This document shows, one piece after another, positions 29,343 to 37,071 of a DNA stretch of 64,000 nucleotides; within the stretch, counting starts at the first letter, position 1; each line of letters starts with the position of its first letter. Made by a program: the position numbers and the translations under genes. Under the pieces are notes generated by a model. The model ran no database searches, was not told where the DNA came from, and saw only the letters and a program-made list of their open reading frames with translations. The stretch covers positions 186,001 to 250,000 of IMG/VR virus record IMGVR_UViG_3300026078_000017; one strand, written 5' to 3'. The DNA is from a virus.

Positions 29343-30189
29343 TTTCTTTCATCCACTCTCTCAGTTCACAAAGTTGATCACAAATGTTTGGTGCTTCTCC
29401 ATTGCTAGGCAACAGAGCACGATTGACTGCTTTTGGAGCTTTAACATTTTCAACCAAAGGATTTTTCCACTCATTACAAAACACGTTGCTAATGTTAACC
29501 AGAAGATCATATTTTGTTATTGGTGCACTTGCTAGTTGTACGAGCATTCCTGGTGGAAGAGTTAGCAATTGACTTTTGTTGAAAATAAATCTCTCAAGGT
29601 ATTGAGCCAAATATAAAGTTGTTACACCAGACCAAATATGGTTGTTAAATCCTGGAACGCTTTGTTTTGGACTGTTCCTAAACCACTCAAACAAACCATG
29701 TTCAGTGTCGGCCGGACCAATGATGCTTGTCCTTACCACGATAGTGTCTGATGGTTCTCCAAGAGCCTTAGAAATACCATAGTCATCATCTGCGTCCTTT
29801 GGTGCTGAGGCGATATATCGTTCACCTGGTTTGAGGTCGCCCTTAAACACACAGTCACTTGAAATGTGAATTAGTTTGACATTAGCCTTTTTACAAGCCA
29901 ATGCCAGCTTCCATGGAAATACAGCATTAACCTCATAAAAGTCTGAGGACTTCAATCCTTCTTTTTGCTTGATGTTTCCAATGCAGTTAATGACAAAGTC
30001 ATAACCTTCAAAACTTGGTAGCAAGTCCGACTTCACGTCAAACTTGATAACTCCCACAGCTTTTCTTGTAGGCATCCAAGAAGGAATTTTGTCTCGAACA
30101 GTAAAGGTAACATTGTGATCTTTAGAAATCAAATACCTAACAACCACACTGCCCAACATCCCTGTGCCGCCGAGTACCAATACTTTCAT
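29335..30189 (-). CDS. Nucleotide-sugar 4-reductase/epimerase, RmlD-like
   Basis: A 284-residue short-chain dehydrogenase starting 'MKVLVLGGTGMLGSVVVRYL' with the GxxGxxG nucleotide-binding motif. 'DFVINCIGNIKQKEGLKSSD' and 'LIHISSDCVFKGD' followed by 'DDYGISKALGE' supply the Ser and Tyr-x3-Lys active-site residues. The pattern is closest to dTDP-4-dehydrorhamnose reductase-like (RmlD) proteins, though the true substrate may be another 4-keto sugar made by the CapD-like enzyme next door. Confidence 0.85.
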   Translation of the reverse strand: MKVLVLGGTGMLGSVVVRYLISKDHNVTFTVRDKIPSWMPTRKAVGVIKFDVKSDLLPSFEGYDFVINCIGNIKQKEGLKSSDFYEVNAVFPWKLALACKKANVKLIHISSDCVFKGDLKPGERYIASAPKDADDDYGISKALGEPSDTIVVRTSIIGPADTEHGLFEWFRNSPKQSVPGFNNHIWSGVTTLYLAQYLERFIFNKSQLLTLPPGMLVQLASAPITKYDLLVNISNVFCNEWKNPLVENVKAPKAVNRALLPSNGEAPNICDQLCELREWMKEND

Positions 30190-30875
30190 GTTCTCATTTC
30201 CTTGTGGTTTTTATCAAGAGCCAAGAGTCTCTTCTGAAATGGAAGAGACCAGGACTCAGGATAACAGTAAGAAGGCGACAAGGACAAAGTAGGAGGATTA
30301 TCGATAAAATACCTGTTCATGTGAGACTCATCATGCCAAACGGCTATGATATTTTTGGCTTTATCTTCCAAAACACGACTACCAATGGTTTCACACATCT
30401 TCAGGTATTCTTTAGCAGAACCTCCATTGAATCCACCAGCATAATACACAGTGCCCTCTGAAGGCGCTACAAAGGCTTTGGAGACACGATTGGTCTCATA
30501 GGTGAATGCCTCCCTTGGCTTGTTGAAAAAGCCCGGGTGGATGGTTCCTACGCGGTCTGAGAGCACTTCATCCCCAACCGTGTCCACAAACAACATGTCG
30601 GCATCACAATAAAAGAGATAATCCATCTCTTCTAGTTGCTTCTTTGTCGAAGGCATGGTGAACACATTATACCGAAATAAGGTTGGTCCCGGCCAAGCCA
30701 TATGGATTTGTGGGATAATAACCTGACCAGGTTCTGGTGTGATGCCATGTTTGTTTGTGAAGACAAACATAGTAACCTCATGTTTGGTCAAAAAATGCTT
30801 TTTAACCGACTCCCATAAAGGTGGTACAAAGTCATAGTATTTATTTGTGGCAATAACCAACAGTCCAATTTTCAC
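30186..30875 (-). CDS. GT6 family glycosyltransferase (histo-blood-group-like)
   Basis: A 229-residue protein with a strong match to GT6, the family of the human ABO transferases. 'FRYNVFTM' is followed by 'MDYLFYCDADMLFVDTVGDE', with the metal-binding DxD at residues 91-93; then 'GGFNGG' at 147-152; 'NIIAVWHDESHMNRYF' with Glu183 in the place of the catalytic glutamate; and 'LSPSYCYPESW'. These retaining enzymes add alpha-Gal or alpha-GalNAc, often next to fucose, which the fused GDP-fucose enzyme of the same operon could provide. It is shorter than animal enzymes because it lacks the membrane stem. Confidence 0.93.
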   Translation of the reverse strand: MKIGLLVIATNKYYDFVPPLWESVKKHFLTKHEVTMFVFTNKHGITPEPGQVIIPQIHMAWPGPTLFRYNVFTMPSTKKQLEEMDYLFYCDADMLFVDTVGDEVLSDRVGTIHPGFFNKPREAFTYETNRVSKAFVAPSEGTVYYAGGFNGGSAKEYLKMCETIGSRVLEDKAKNIIAVWHDESHMNRYFIDNPPTLSLSPSYCYPESWSLPFQKRLLALDKNHKEMRT

Positions 30876-30879
30876 AGGA

Positions 30880-31479
30880 TTACTCCTTGAGCTTCATGAA
30901 CAAGACAACTTCCTTTGGGTTCACACGAACCCAAGTAAATGAAGTGACCTTTGGGTTCTGGCTCAAGAAGTTCTCAATATCTTGCTTGTTGTAGCGGTTA
31001 TGGAAAAGTTGATCTGGCTCAAAGAAGTCAATCTTCTCTGGTTCATCTGTTGGCTCAATGAAGAAAATGTTGATGGCTTCTTTTTGTCCAATACGAATCA
31101 TCTCTCCAAGACACTCACGAAACGTAGGAAGATGTTCAAGAACGTGGCGAGAGAAAGCAACCTCAAAGGATGAGTCTGGAAGTGAAATCTCCTCAACTGG
31201 AGAATGAAGCGCAGGAACTCCTTGAGAGGTAATGTGGCTATACAAAACCCAGGAAGAGTCAACTCCCATGTAGGAGATCTCATATCCATCATTCTTGTAG
31301 CCAAAATACTCAGTGGCTGGTCCGCATCCAAGATCTACAAGAGACTTATAGCCTGCATTTTTGACATAGTTTCTTACGAAAACCTTGGACTCTGCGTTGA
31401 AGTCACCAATCCAGCTCTTAAACTCACCGAATTTCTGACCAACGTTCTTGTCCCACCATGTTTGATTAAATCTCTCAGT
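30880..31479 (-). CDS. SAM-dependent methyltransferase
   Basis: A 199-residue class I methyltransferase. 'SLVDLGCGPATEYFGY' is motif I and 'DSSFEVAFSRHVLEHLPTFR' is the post-II region shared with Methyltransf_11 enzymes. ATG 31479 ('MTERFNQTWWDKNVG') is chosen because it overlaps the stop of the upstream gene by five bases, as elsewhere in this operon. It lies four bases upstream of the GT6 gene, so a glycan or sugar substrate is likely. Confidence 0.85.
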   Translation of the reverse strand, partial: TERFNQTWWDKNVGQKFGEFKSWIGDFNAESKVFVRNYVKNAGYKSLVDLGCGPATEYFGYKNDGYEISYMGVDSSWVLYSHITSQGVPALHSPVEEISLPDSSFEVAFSRHVLEHLPTFRECLGEMIRIGQKEAINIFFIEPTDEPEKIDFFEPDQLFHNRYNKQDIENFLSQNPKVTSFTWVRVNPKEVVLFMKLKE

Positions 31480-31882
31480 CATTGTCCCACATTTCCTTCT
31501 CGTAAGAATACTTCTTGGCAATCCACTCTTTGTAAAAATGATGTCCTATGTCTAGAGACACATAGTTGTCTCCTTGCATGCCTTGCTCAGAGTAGTCTAC
31601 ATCGTTACAAGCTTTCTTAGAAAATCCTTTTTTGGCTAGGAACTTATGAAACTCCTGTAGCCACAAGCCATCCGTGTAAATCAGTCCATGTTTATCTGGA
31701 TTCCAGGAACTCTTGTAAAAGTAAACCTTGAGTTCTCCCCAGGGCTTCTGTACAGGTCCATCCCAGGATTCGAAAATAAATCTGGCTCTGGCATCACGCA
31801 TCTTGACTTTTCTGTACTCATTTGACCACAACCCATTGCCGGCTGTTTGAATAAGCTTGTTTATTGCCAGATGTTTTTTCAT
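31475..31882 (-). CDS. Hypothetical protein in glycan locus
   Basis: A 135-residue basic, aromatic-rich protein ('WNPDKHGLIYTDGLWLQEFH', 'GHHFYKEWIAKKY'). There is no membrane segment or motif that I recognise. It sits one base from a GT2 gene and overlaps a methyltransferase gene, so it is probably part of the same sugar-decorating system. Confidence 0.6.
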   Translation of the reverse strand: MKKHLAINKLIQTAGNGLWSNEYRKVKMRDARARFIFESWDGPVQKPWGELKVYFYKSSWNPDKHGLIYTDGLWLQEFHKFLAKKGFSKKACNDVDYSEQGMQGDNYVSLDIGHHFYKEWIAKKYSYEKEMWDND

Positions 31883-31883
31883 G

Positions 31884-32606
31884 TTACTTACCTGCTGTTT
31901 GTTGGAGGGCTGCCTTCATTGAGATACAGCAAAGTTGAGGAATCCGTGGGTCATACTTCGGATTATGAGAAACGTTATATTCAACCAGCATCTCATCCAG
32001 GTTTGCAAAATTAAACCAAGAAACACACTTAAGCCATAAGTGATAGTCTTCTGCTACTGGATAGGTGTTGTCGTATCCACCAGTTCTCAAGACAACTTCC
32101 GGGCGAAACACCACAGAAGGGTGGGCAAGGGCATTGTGACCAAGGAGTAGCGTTTTCTTTATTTCTGCATTTTCCTTGGGATAAGTCATCTGACTATTCA
32201 AAACGACTTTGGTCCCTGTGGAATAGTCGACTCTTAGGATTTGAGTACCACAAATATGAACGTCAGGATTTTCTGTCATGAACTTGACTTGTTTTTGGAG
32301 TTTGGTTGGTTCCCAAACGTCATCAGCATCAAGTCGAGCAATCAAGTCTGAACTTGCTTCCCCAAGAATCGTAAAGAGTCCTTTGTTCAAGGCAGGAACG
32401 ATTCCAGGTTCCTTGCAAGAAAGCAAGGTCCAATCTTGACCAGCCTCATCCATAAGGTCACTAACGATTTTTACGGTATTGTCCGTGCAGTTGTTGTCAA
32501 CCAACACAAGACGATAGACTCTATAAGTCTGAACTAATAAAGATCTAATTGCTCTTTCAATGGTTTTCTCACCATTGAACACAGGAAGCAAAACCGCTAC
32601 TTTCAT
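31884..32606 (-). CDS. Glycosyltransferase family 2
   Basis: A 240-residue GT-A enzyme. 'VAVLLPVFNGEKTIERAIRS' and 'YRLVLVDNNCTDNTVKIVSD' form the GT2 N-terminal signature. 'DLIARLDADDVWEPTKLQKQ' holds the DxDD metal site, and 'TGGYDNTYPVAEDYHLWLK' is the usual acceptor-side ED motif. All key residues look intact, so it should be an active inverting transferase. Confidence 0.92.
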   Translation of the reverse strand: MKVAVLLPVFNGEKTIERAIRSLLVQTYRVYRLVLVDNNCTDNTVKIVSDLMDEAGQDWTLLSCKEPGIVPALNKGLFTILGEASSDLIARLDADDVWEPTKLQKQVKFMTENPDVHICGTQILRVDYSTGTKVVLNSQMTYPKENAEIKKTLLLGHNALAHPSVVFRPEVVLRTGGYDNTYPVAEDYHLWLKCVSWFNFANLDEMLVEYNVSHNPKYDPRIPQLCCISMKAALQQTAGK

Positions 32607-32609
32607 AAA

Positions 32610-33416
32610 TCACCTCTTTACAAAAGTCAAAGGTACTAGTTGATGAGCCGACTTGTTCTTGATTCTTTGGAATGTTTTAATGTCAATCTTCTTGCCTTCA
32701 TTCCACAAGCTAAGCAAGTCTCCTTCAGAACCTCCACCAAACACGTTCTTTACTTCAGACTGCACACGGTTATGGGGAACGTTGAAAACTCTCGATACCG
32801 TGAAACAAGCCATCTGTGGATGAGGAATCTGATTGTGAAGGTGAGACATGTTTCCTTCAAAGGTATTTGGGGATTTCCAGTCACCACTGTTGTTCATGGC
32901 AAACAAGGCGTCTGTCCTACGAAACACGTGCCCATCTACGGACAAAGGGTAATTCCAGTCCCAGTCTGTACCCTTCCAGTTCCACACAAAGAATGGTTCT
33001 TTGGTTACGCCTGCATGTGGAACACTCTGTCTTGATTGTGTGGAATAACAAAAATCTAGGTGCTTGCCAAGTCTGAGACTAAAGCAAAACACTGGAAGGT
33101 TGCCTCCAAGAAATCTTGTTATCAGGTCAAAATCCACATTATCCTTAAACACGTCATCGTCTGTGAAGTACACGACATGTTCCTTGGCTCCATTCACAAG
33201 ACCCATGGTTTGTGTGCGAAAGTCAAACTCAGGATGAAAGTTCACTTTTGGGAAAGCCTGTTTCGCCTGTTCCATAGGCCAAATATACTCGTGGTCAGCC
33301 TTGTAAAGGACATTCACATCTGTAGGATCCATGTTCGAGTTATAAAACATGGACTCCAACAGAGCAAACAACTGCATTGGTCTGTTTTTAGAAAACACAA
33401 TTGCGGTAATGTTCAT
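32610..33416 (-). CDS. Glycosyltransferase-like protein (GT-A type)
   Basis: A 268-residue protein. 'MNITAIVFSKNRPMQLFALL' is a GT2-like beginning, and 'EHVVYFTDDDVFKDNVDFDL' gives a DDD metal motif around residue 88. ATG 33416 is preferred over an upstream start because it forms an ATGA overlap with the preceding gene. 'VFRRTDALFAMNNSGDWKSP' may be the acceptor region. Likely a sugar transferase of the same locus. Confidence 0.78.
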   Translation of the reverse strand: MNITAIVFSKNRPMQLFALLESMFYNSNMDPTDVNVLYKADHEYIWPMEQAKQAFPKVNFHPEFDFRTQTMGLVNGAKEHVVYFTDDDVFKDNVDFDLITRFLGGNLPVFCFSLRLGKHLDFCYSTQSRQSVPHAGVTKEPFFVWNWKGTDWDWNYPLSVDGHVFRRTDALFAMNNSGDWKSPNTFEGNMSHLHNQIPHPQMACFTVSRVFNVPHNRVQSEVKNVFGGGSEGDLLSLWNEGKKIDIKTFQRIKNKSAHQLVPLTFVKR

Positions 33417-34414
33417 AGTGGATGTTTCTCGCACCAGTCTTTCATGATTTCAGGTGCGTTTCTCAAAATCTTGACAGAAGGAGTTGTGGAACCATCCCAA
33501 GGACTGTGGAAAATCCATCCGCCAGTCTTGTCGCGAAGTTCCTTTGCCTTGGCTTCAATCATCTCATCCGTAACCTGTTCCCAGGGAACATCAAAGAAGA
33601 CATTCGAGGAACGATTGATGTCATTATACATTGACTTCCAGAAATCCCCAAAGAAGTGCTTATACTTCTCAATCTTGCCCTTGATGCTGTACCAGGAATA
33701 GTGATACACCGTTGGCAAACCAAAACTCATTTGATTATACCATTTTTCATAGGCTTCAAGAGCCTTAGGATCTTTTAGGGCTGCCATTCTCAAGGACTCA
33801 AGTTGACTATTCATGAAGTTCAAACTTGGAACCGGAAGTCCTTGTTCTTTATTGATATAGTCACAGGTGTCCGTTCCTGGCTTTGCATAAACTAGTCCGT
33901 TGACAACCTGACGATGTGTAACCGGCATACCATGAGTAATGCCTGGGTGATTGCGACTTACACGCCACTTCCATGGGTTGATGTCCACACGAACTTTGTC
34001 TGGACCGCCCCAAAACTCCACAACTGGCAAGCACAACAGAGGAACATCCTCAAGGTTTTTTGCTTGAACAATCAAGTTATCCAAAATAGGTCTGTCAGAG
34101 GCATGAACGACTTCATCACAGTCCATCTGCCAAAGATAGTCGCCTGTACACTTCTCACGAGCTGCTTGCTTGAGCACACCATCATACACTCCGTGGTTTG
34201 GAGCATTCCAGTCCATGTCGGCATAATAAACAAAGAGCTTACCTTTGTTGGCTGCCATCATGTCTGCGAGAACTTTTCTCGTGTCATCGGTTCCGTCCGA
34301 GGAGTCCATTACAACGACTTCATCACAGAAGTCGATAAGAGACTGAATGGACTCCCTAAAAGGGTAATCCATGGCAATGCAGTTACGAGTGGTTGTATAT
34401 CCAGATAGTTTCAT
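33413..34414 (-). CDS. Glycosyltransferase, GT2-like
   Basis: A 333-residue protein. 'GYTTTRNCIAMDYPFRESIQ' and 'CDEVVVMDSSDGTDDTRKVL' are characteristic of GT2 enzymes related to LPS-modifying transferases, and 'DYLWQMDCDEVVHASDRPIL' supplies the DxDE metal site. The start ATG 34414 ('MKLSGYTTT') gives the normal family N-terminus and leaves an eight-base gap from the nuclease gene. It is the first gene of the glycan locus in the direction of transcription. Confidence 0.85.
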   Translation of the reverse strand: MKLSGYTTTRNCIAMDYPFRESIQSLIDFCDEVVVMDSSDGTDDTRKVLADMMAANKGKLFVYYADMDWNAPNHGVYDGVLKQAAREKCTGDYLWQMDCDEVVHASDRPILDNLIVQAKNLEDVPLLCLPVVEFWGGPDKVRVDINPWKWRVSRNHPGITHGMPVTHRQVVNGLVYAKPGTDTCDYINKEQGLPVPSLNFMNSQLESLRMAALKDPKALEAYEKWYNQMSFGLPTVYHYSWYSIKGKIEKYKHFFGDFWKSMYNDINRSSNVFFDVPWEQVTDEMIEAKAKELRDKTGGWIFHSPWDGSTTPSVKILRNAPEIMKDWCEKHPL

Positions 34415-34422
34415 TTGATTCC

Positions 34423-35286
34423 TTACTTGCAATGTTCAGTCATGTAATATGGACAATACTTGCATGAGTTTCTATTTTTGGTGAAAATCTTCTTTTCGAC
34501 AGACCCAACCATTCTGTAGATGTTCTCCATTGCCTTTTCGATTGCCTTCTCACCAACCGACACAGGCACGAACTCGATGTGCTCACCTGGCTTTGCTGTT
34601 CTCTTGAGAAGAACCCAGGCACATCTAACCTTTTCGATTGGAACATTATTCTTGGCACACCAGAAGTGCTTGTAAAGCACAAGCTGCATCTGTTTCATTT
34701 GGTCACGCTTCTTGTCCCCAGTCCAACCCCAGTCGGTTGTCTTCCAGTCAATAATCCAATATTGCTGTTCAATCTCTGGTTCCTTCTTACGCTTGTCGAC
34801 CTTCTCACACTCAAGGACACAGTCAATAAAGCCCTTGAAGTAGCGGTTCTTCTTTTTTTCTAGACTTTCGAACAAGTCGTACTCAGCAGCAATGATCTTG
34901 TAGTTCTGAAAGTTCTCCTGAAGAAATCCTGGAAGTTCCTCAAAAATAGGCTTGACTGTGGCAGCCCACACAGCAGGGTCATCCTTGAACTCAGGGATTG
35001 CCTTGAGAACCTCAATGACCTTCTCGCCTGTGACAACAGGGTCTAGTGGAGCCTTGCCAAGCAAATACTGCTCAATGGCATCATGGAGCGTTCCACCAAA
35101 CTCTGTGTGTTGGGTTGGCTTGTCCTCCCCAAGTTTATCGATGTGCTTCAACTTGTGACGAAAGGAACACTCGAACCAATCTGTGAACTCGGAATAGGAC
35201 ACATGCCACTTCAACGTTGGAAGTGGGTTGCCCTCAAAGATCATTGGTAACTTGATTTTTTCTTGTTCTTCTGTTATTTCAGACAT
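34423..35286 (-). CDS. PD-(D/E)XK nuclease, Cas4/RecB-like with Fe-S cysteines
   Basis: A 287-residue protein of the PD-(D/E)XK exonuclease superfamily. The catalytic core reads 'YFKGFIDCVLECE' and 'QYWIIDWKTTDWGW' (D...DxK), followed by the QxxxY helix 'QMKQMQLVLYKHF'. One cysteine near residue 39 ('WFECSFRHKL') plus three at the C-terminus ('CKYCPYYMTEHCK') match the iron-sulphur staple of Cas4/AddB nucleases. In phages such enzymes serve DNA recombination or processing. No cas genes or CRISPR array are in the window, so adaptation is unlikely. Confidence 0.87.
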   Translation of the reverse strand: MSEITEEQEKIKLPMIFEGNPLPTLKWHVSYSEFTDWFECSFRHKLKHIDKLGEDKPTQHTEFGGTLHDAIEQYLLGKAPLDPVVTGEKVIEVLKAIPEFKDDPAVWAATVKPIFEELPGFLQENFQNYKIIAAEYDLFESLEKKKNRYFKGFIDCVLECEKVDKRKKEPEIEQQYWIIDWKTTDWGWTGDKKRDQMKQMQLVLYKHFWCAKNNVPIEKVRCAWVLLKRTAKPGEHIEFVPVSVGEKAIEKAMENIYRMVGSVEKKIFTKNRNSCKYCPYYMTEHCK

Positions 35287-35334
35287 TACAAGAGTAAGTC
35301 TGCGTTACAAAGAACCGAAAGGATTATGTGAGTC

Positions 35335-35586
35335 TTATTCTTCAATTCCTGCTTCAATTTTTTCTTTCTTTGTCATTGGTGCCAAACAATATTTTGTTGA
35401 TCGCTTTATTGTTCTACCCAATGGGGTTTCAATAGATGTTTCATCAATGAAACATTCATTAACATCTATAGAATCTTTTTCTTCACCTTCTCCTAAGAGA
35501 CTTTTCACGAAATTCATCGCAAGTTTCTTAGTAGAAAAATAATGTGTATTAGAAGTCGAATAAATATAGACAGAATAAATCTTCAT
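35335..35586 (-). CDS. Small hypothetical protein, AT-rich gene
   Basis: An 83-residue protein ('[20 protein letters not shown]' start, 'RSTKYCLAPMTKKEKIEAG' end). The gene is visibly richer in A+T than its neighbours, which hints at a later arrival. It starts with an ATGA overlap on the GuaB/GuaC-like stop and contains a perfect 9-bp palindrome (35436-35455). No domain recognised. Confidence 0.65.
   Translation of the reverse strand: MKIYSVYIYSTSNTHYFSTKKLAMNFVKSLLGEGEEKDSIDVNECFIDETSIETPLGRTIKRSTKYCLAPMTKKEKIEAGIEE
35436..35455. repeat. Perfect inverted repeat inside a small gene
   Basis: ATGTTTCAT, two bases (CA), then ATGAAACAT: a perfect 9-bp dyad. It lies in the coding sequence of the 83-residue AT-rich gene and could fold in RNA or bind a dimeric protein. 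There is no T-run, so it is not a typical terminator. Confidence 0.6.
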
Positions 35587-36632
35587 TTTCTAACTCCAAA
35601 TGACACGTTCTTACGGAACTCTTCAAGGTTTCTTGCGTTAGAGTAACTCATAGAACTCTGAAGTCCACCCTTAATGTGTTTAACCACATCTCCAACCGTC
35701 TCACCCGAGATATCCAACACTGTGGAAATACCTTCTGGTGTAGGTAGCACTGCGGCGTCCTTGATGGTCAACATGGCATCTTTGGAAGCCATACCACGAT
35801 AGACCTTCATTCCATTGATACGCGGTCCTGGAGCCTCCTGGCAGCTCGCAAAAAGCCTTCCGGACATAACCAGGTCAGCACCCAAGCCAAGAGCCTTGGC
35901 AATGTCGCCAATTTCCTGGATACCACCATCAGCAACAAGTAGGGGCTTTTCCAACATGTGATTATGGGCTTGTTTATACTTGTCCAGGTAAATTCTTTGG
36001 TTAATATCACGAGCACAATCCATTACGGCCGAAAACTGAGGGACAGTTACGCCTGTGATATTCTTGGTTGTACACACAGCACCTGGACCAATGCCAATTT
36101 TAACAGCATCTGCACCCCAGGAAATCAAGTCAAGACAACCTTCCGGAGTTGCCACGTTTCCTGCCATGATGAACGTGTACACGCCAAACTTTTGACGCAT
36201 GAACTTAATCATGTCCTTCATCATCAAGGAGTGACCATGAGCAATGTCAATAATGAAGTTTCTGGCTCCTGCCTTGAAAAGAGCTTCTGCTCTTTCTTTT
36301 GAGTCAGAGTTTACTCCGACAGAAACAAAACATTGTCCATCTTCATTCTGAACACGTTCAAACTGTGCTACATTTTCCTCGATTGACATAAAACGATGAA
36401 CAGCACCAATACCACCAGCTCTCCAAATAGCTAGAGCCATGTTCCCATCAGTAACTGTATCCATGTTTGCTGACATGACCGGAACGTCCAGTTTAAAATC
36501 CGGAGAACCCAACAAGCCCTCTTTCAACACAAGACTTGTGTCTACTTGCGTCCTGGACGTAATGTCGCTGTACTGTGGATAAATGAACACGTTCTTGTAG
36601 TCCAGGTTTTCTACCTCTTTATGTATTTTCAC
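35583..36632 (-). CDS. IMP dehydrogenase/GMP reductase family enzyme
   Basis: A 349-residue TIM-barrel enzyme. The catalytic loop '[18 protein letters not shown]' puts the active cysteine at residue 187; '[19 protein letters not shown]' and '[20 protein letters not shown]' bind phosphate and nucleotide, and '[13 protein letters not shown]' completes the site. There is no CBS pair, and at about 350 residues the size fits GMP reductase rather than IMP dehydrogenase (about 490), although phage enzymes could be either. It would shift host purine nucleotides during infection. Start GTG 36632 overlaps the previous gene by 14 bases. Confidence 0.87.
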   Translation of the reverse strand: MKIHKEVENLDYKNVFIYPQYSDITSRTQVDTSLVLKEGLLGSPDFKLDVPVMSANMDTVTDGNMALAIWRAGGIGAVHRFMSIEENVAQFERVQNEDGQCFVSVGVNSDSKERAEALFKAGARNFIIDIAHGHSLMMKDMIKFMRQKFGVYTFIMAGNVATPEGCLDLISWGADAVKIGIGPGAVCTTKNITGVTVPQFSAVMDCARDINQRIYLDKYKQAHNHMLEKPLLVADGGIQEIGDIAKALGLGADLVMSGRLFASCQEAPGPRINGMKVYRGMASKDAMLTIKDAAVLPTPEGISTVLDISGETVGDVVKHIKGGLQSSMSYSNARNLEEFRKNVSFGVRK

Positions 36633-37071
36633 TATTAAGTTCCTTTACAACATCCGAATATTCAATCAAGTCATCTGCAAAATAGAAGTCTGTCTCGTCT
36701 TTAGACTTGTCGCACAGGTAACCAATGCTACCTTTTTCCGACAGCACGTAAAACTCAGAGGTTACAACAACAGTTTCTGTGGTGGGGTTACCCTTGTCGT
36801 CATAATACCCATCAGCATGGATAATACGACCCACATCAACATGAACAATGGACCCGATTGGGTACTTCTTTTGAAGCAAGTCCCAAATCTGGAACAACAT
36901 GTTGAGTTCCTTCTGGCTAGTAACTGGACGACGTCTTCCATAAAGAGTTTGAAGTCCAAACAAGATACCCGAAGGCAAAGTCATTGGTTGAACCGAAACA
37001 ATCTGTTGAGATATTAGTTGTGGCAAAACTGTCCTGACAGTGGGAAATCTAACTTTTTTTGGTGGTGCCAT
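36619..37071 (-). CDS. Chimeric protein with capsid-like motif
   Basis: A 150-residue protein. Residues about 10-45 ('RTVLPQLISQQIVSVQPMTL', then 'PSGILFGLQTLYGRRRP') closely resemble a conserved segment of T4 gp23-type major capsid proteins (R-x-x-x-P-x-L-I...VQPM-x-x-P-x-G...YG). The remaining 100 residues are a beta-rich domain ('PIGSIVHVDVGRIIHADGY', 'GSIGYLCDKSKDETDFYFAD') that is not part of capsid proteins. The start is fixed by a TGATG overlap with the glycosyltransferase stop. The function of the chimera is unknown; it may bind capsid-related partners. Confidence 0.7.
   Translation of the reverse strand: MAPPKKVRFPTVRTVLPQLISQQIVSVQPMTLPSGILFGLQTLYGRRRPVTSQKELNMLFQIWDLLQKKYPIGSIVHVDVGRIIHADGYYDDKGNPTTETVVVTSEFYVLSEKGSIGYLCDKSKDETDFYFADDLIEYSDVVKELNSENT

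Noticed and set aside
34423-35286. CRISPR adaptation nuclease Cas4
   Set aside because: The family resemblance is real, but there are no other cas genes or arrays; phage recombination nucleases have the same fold.
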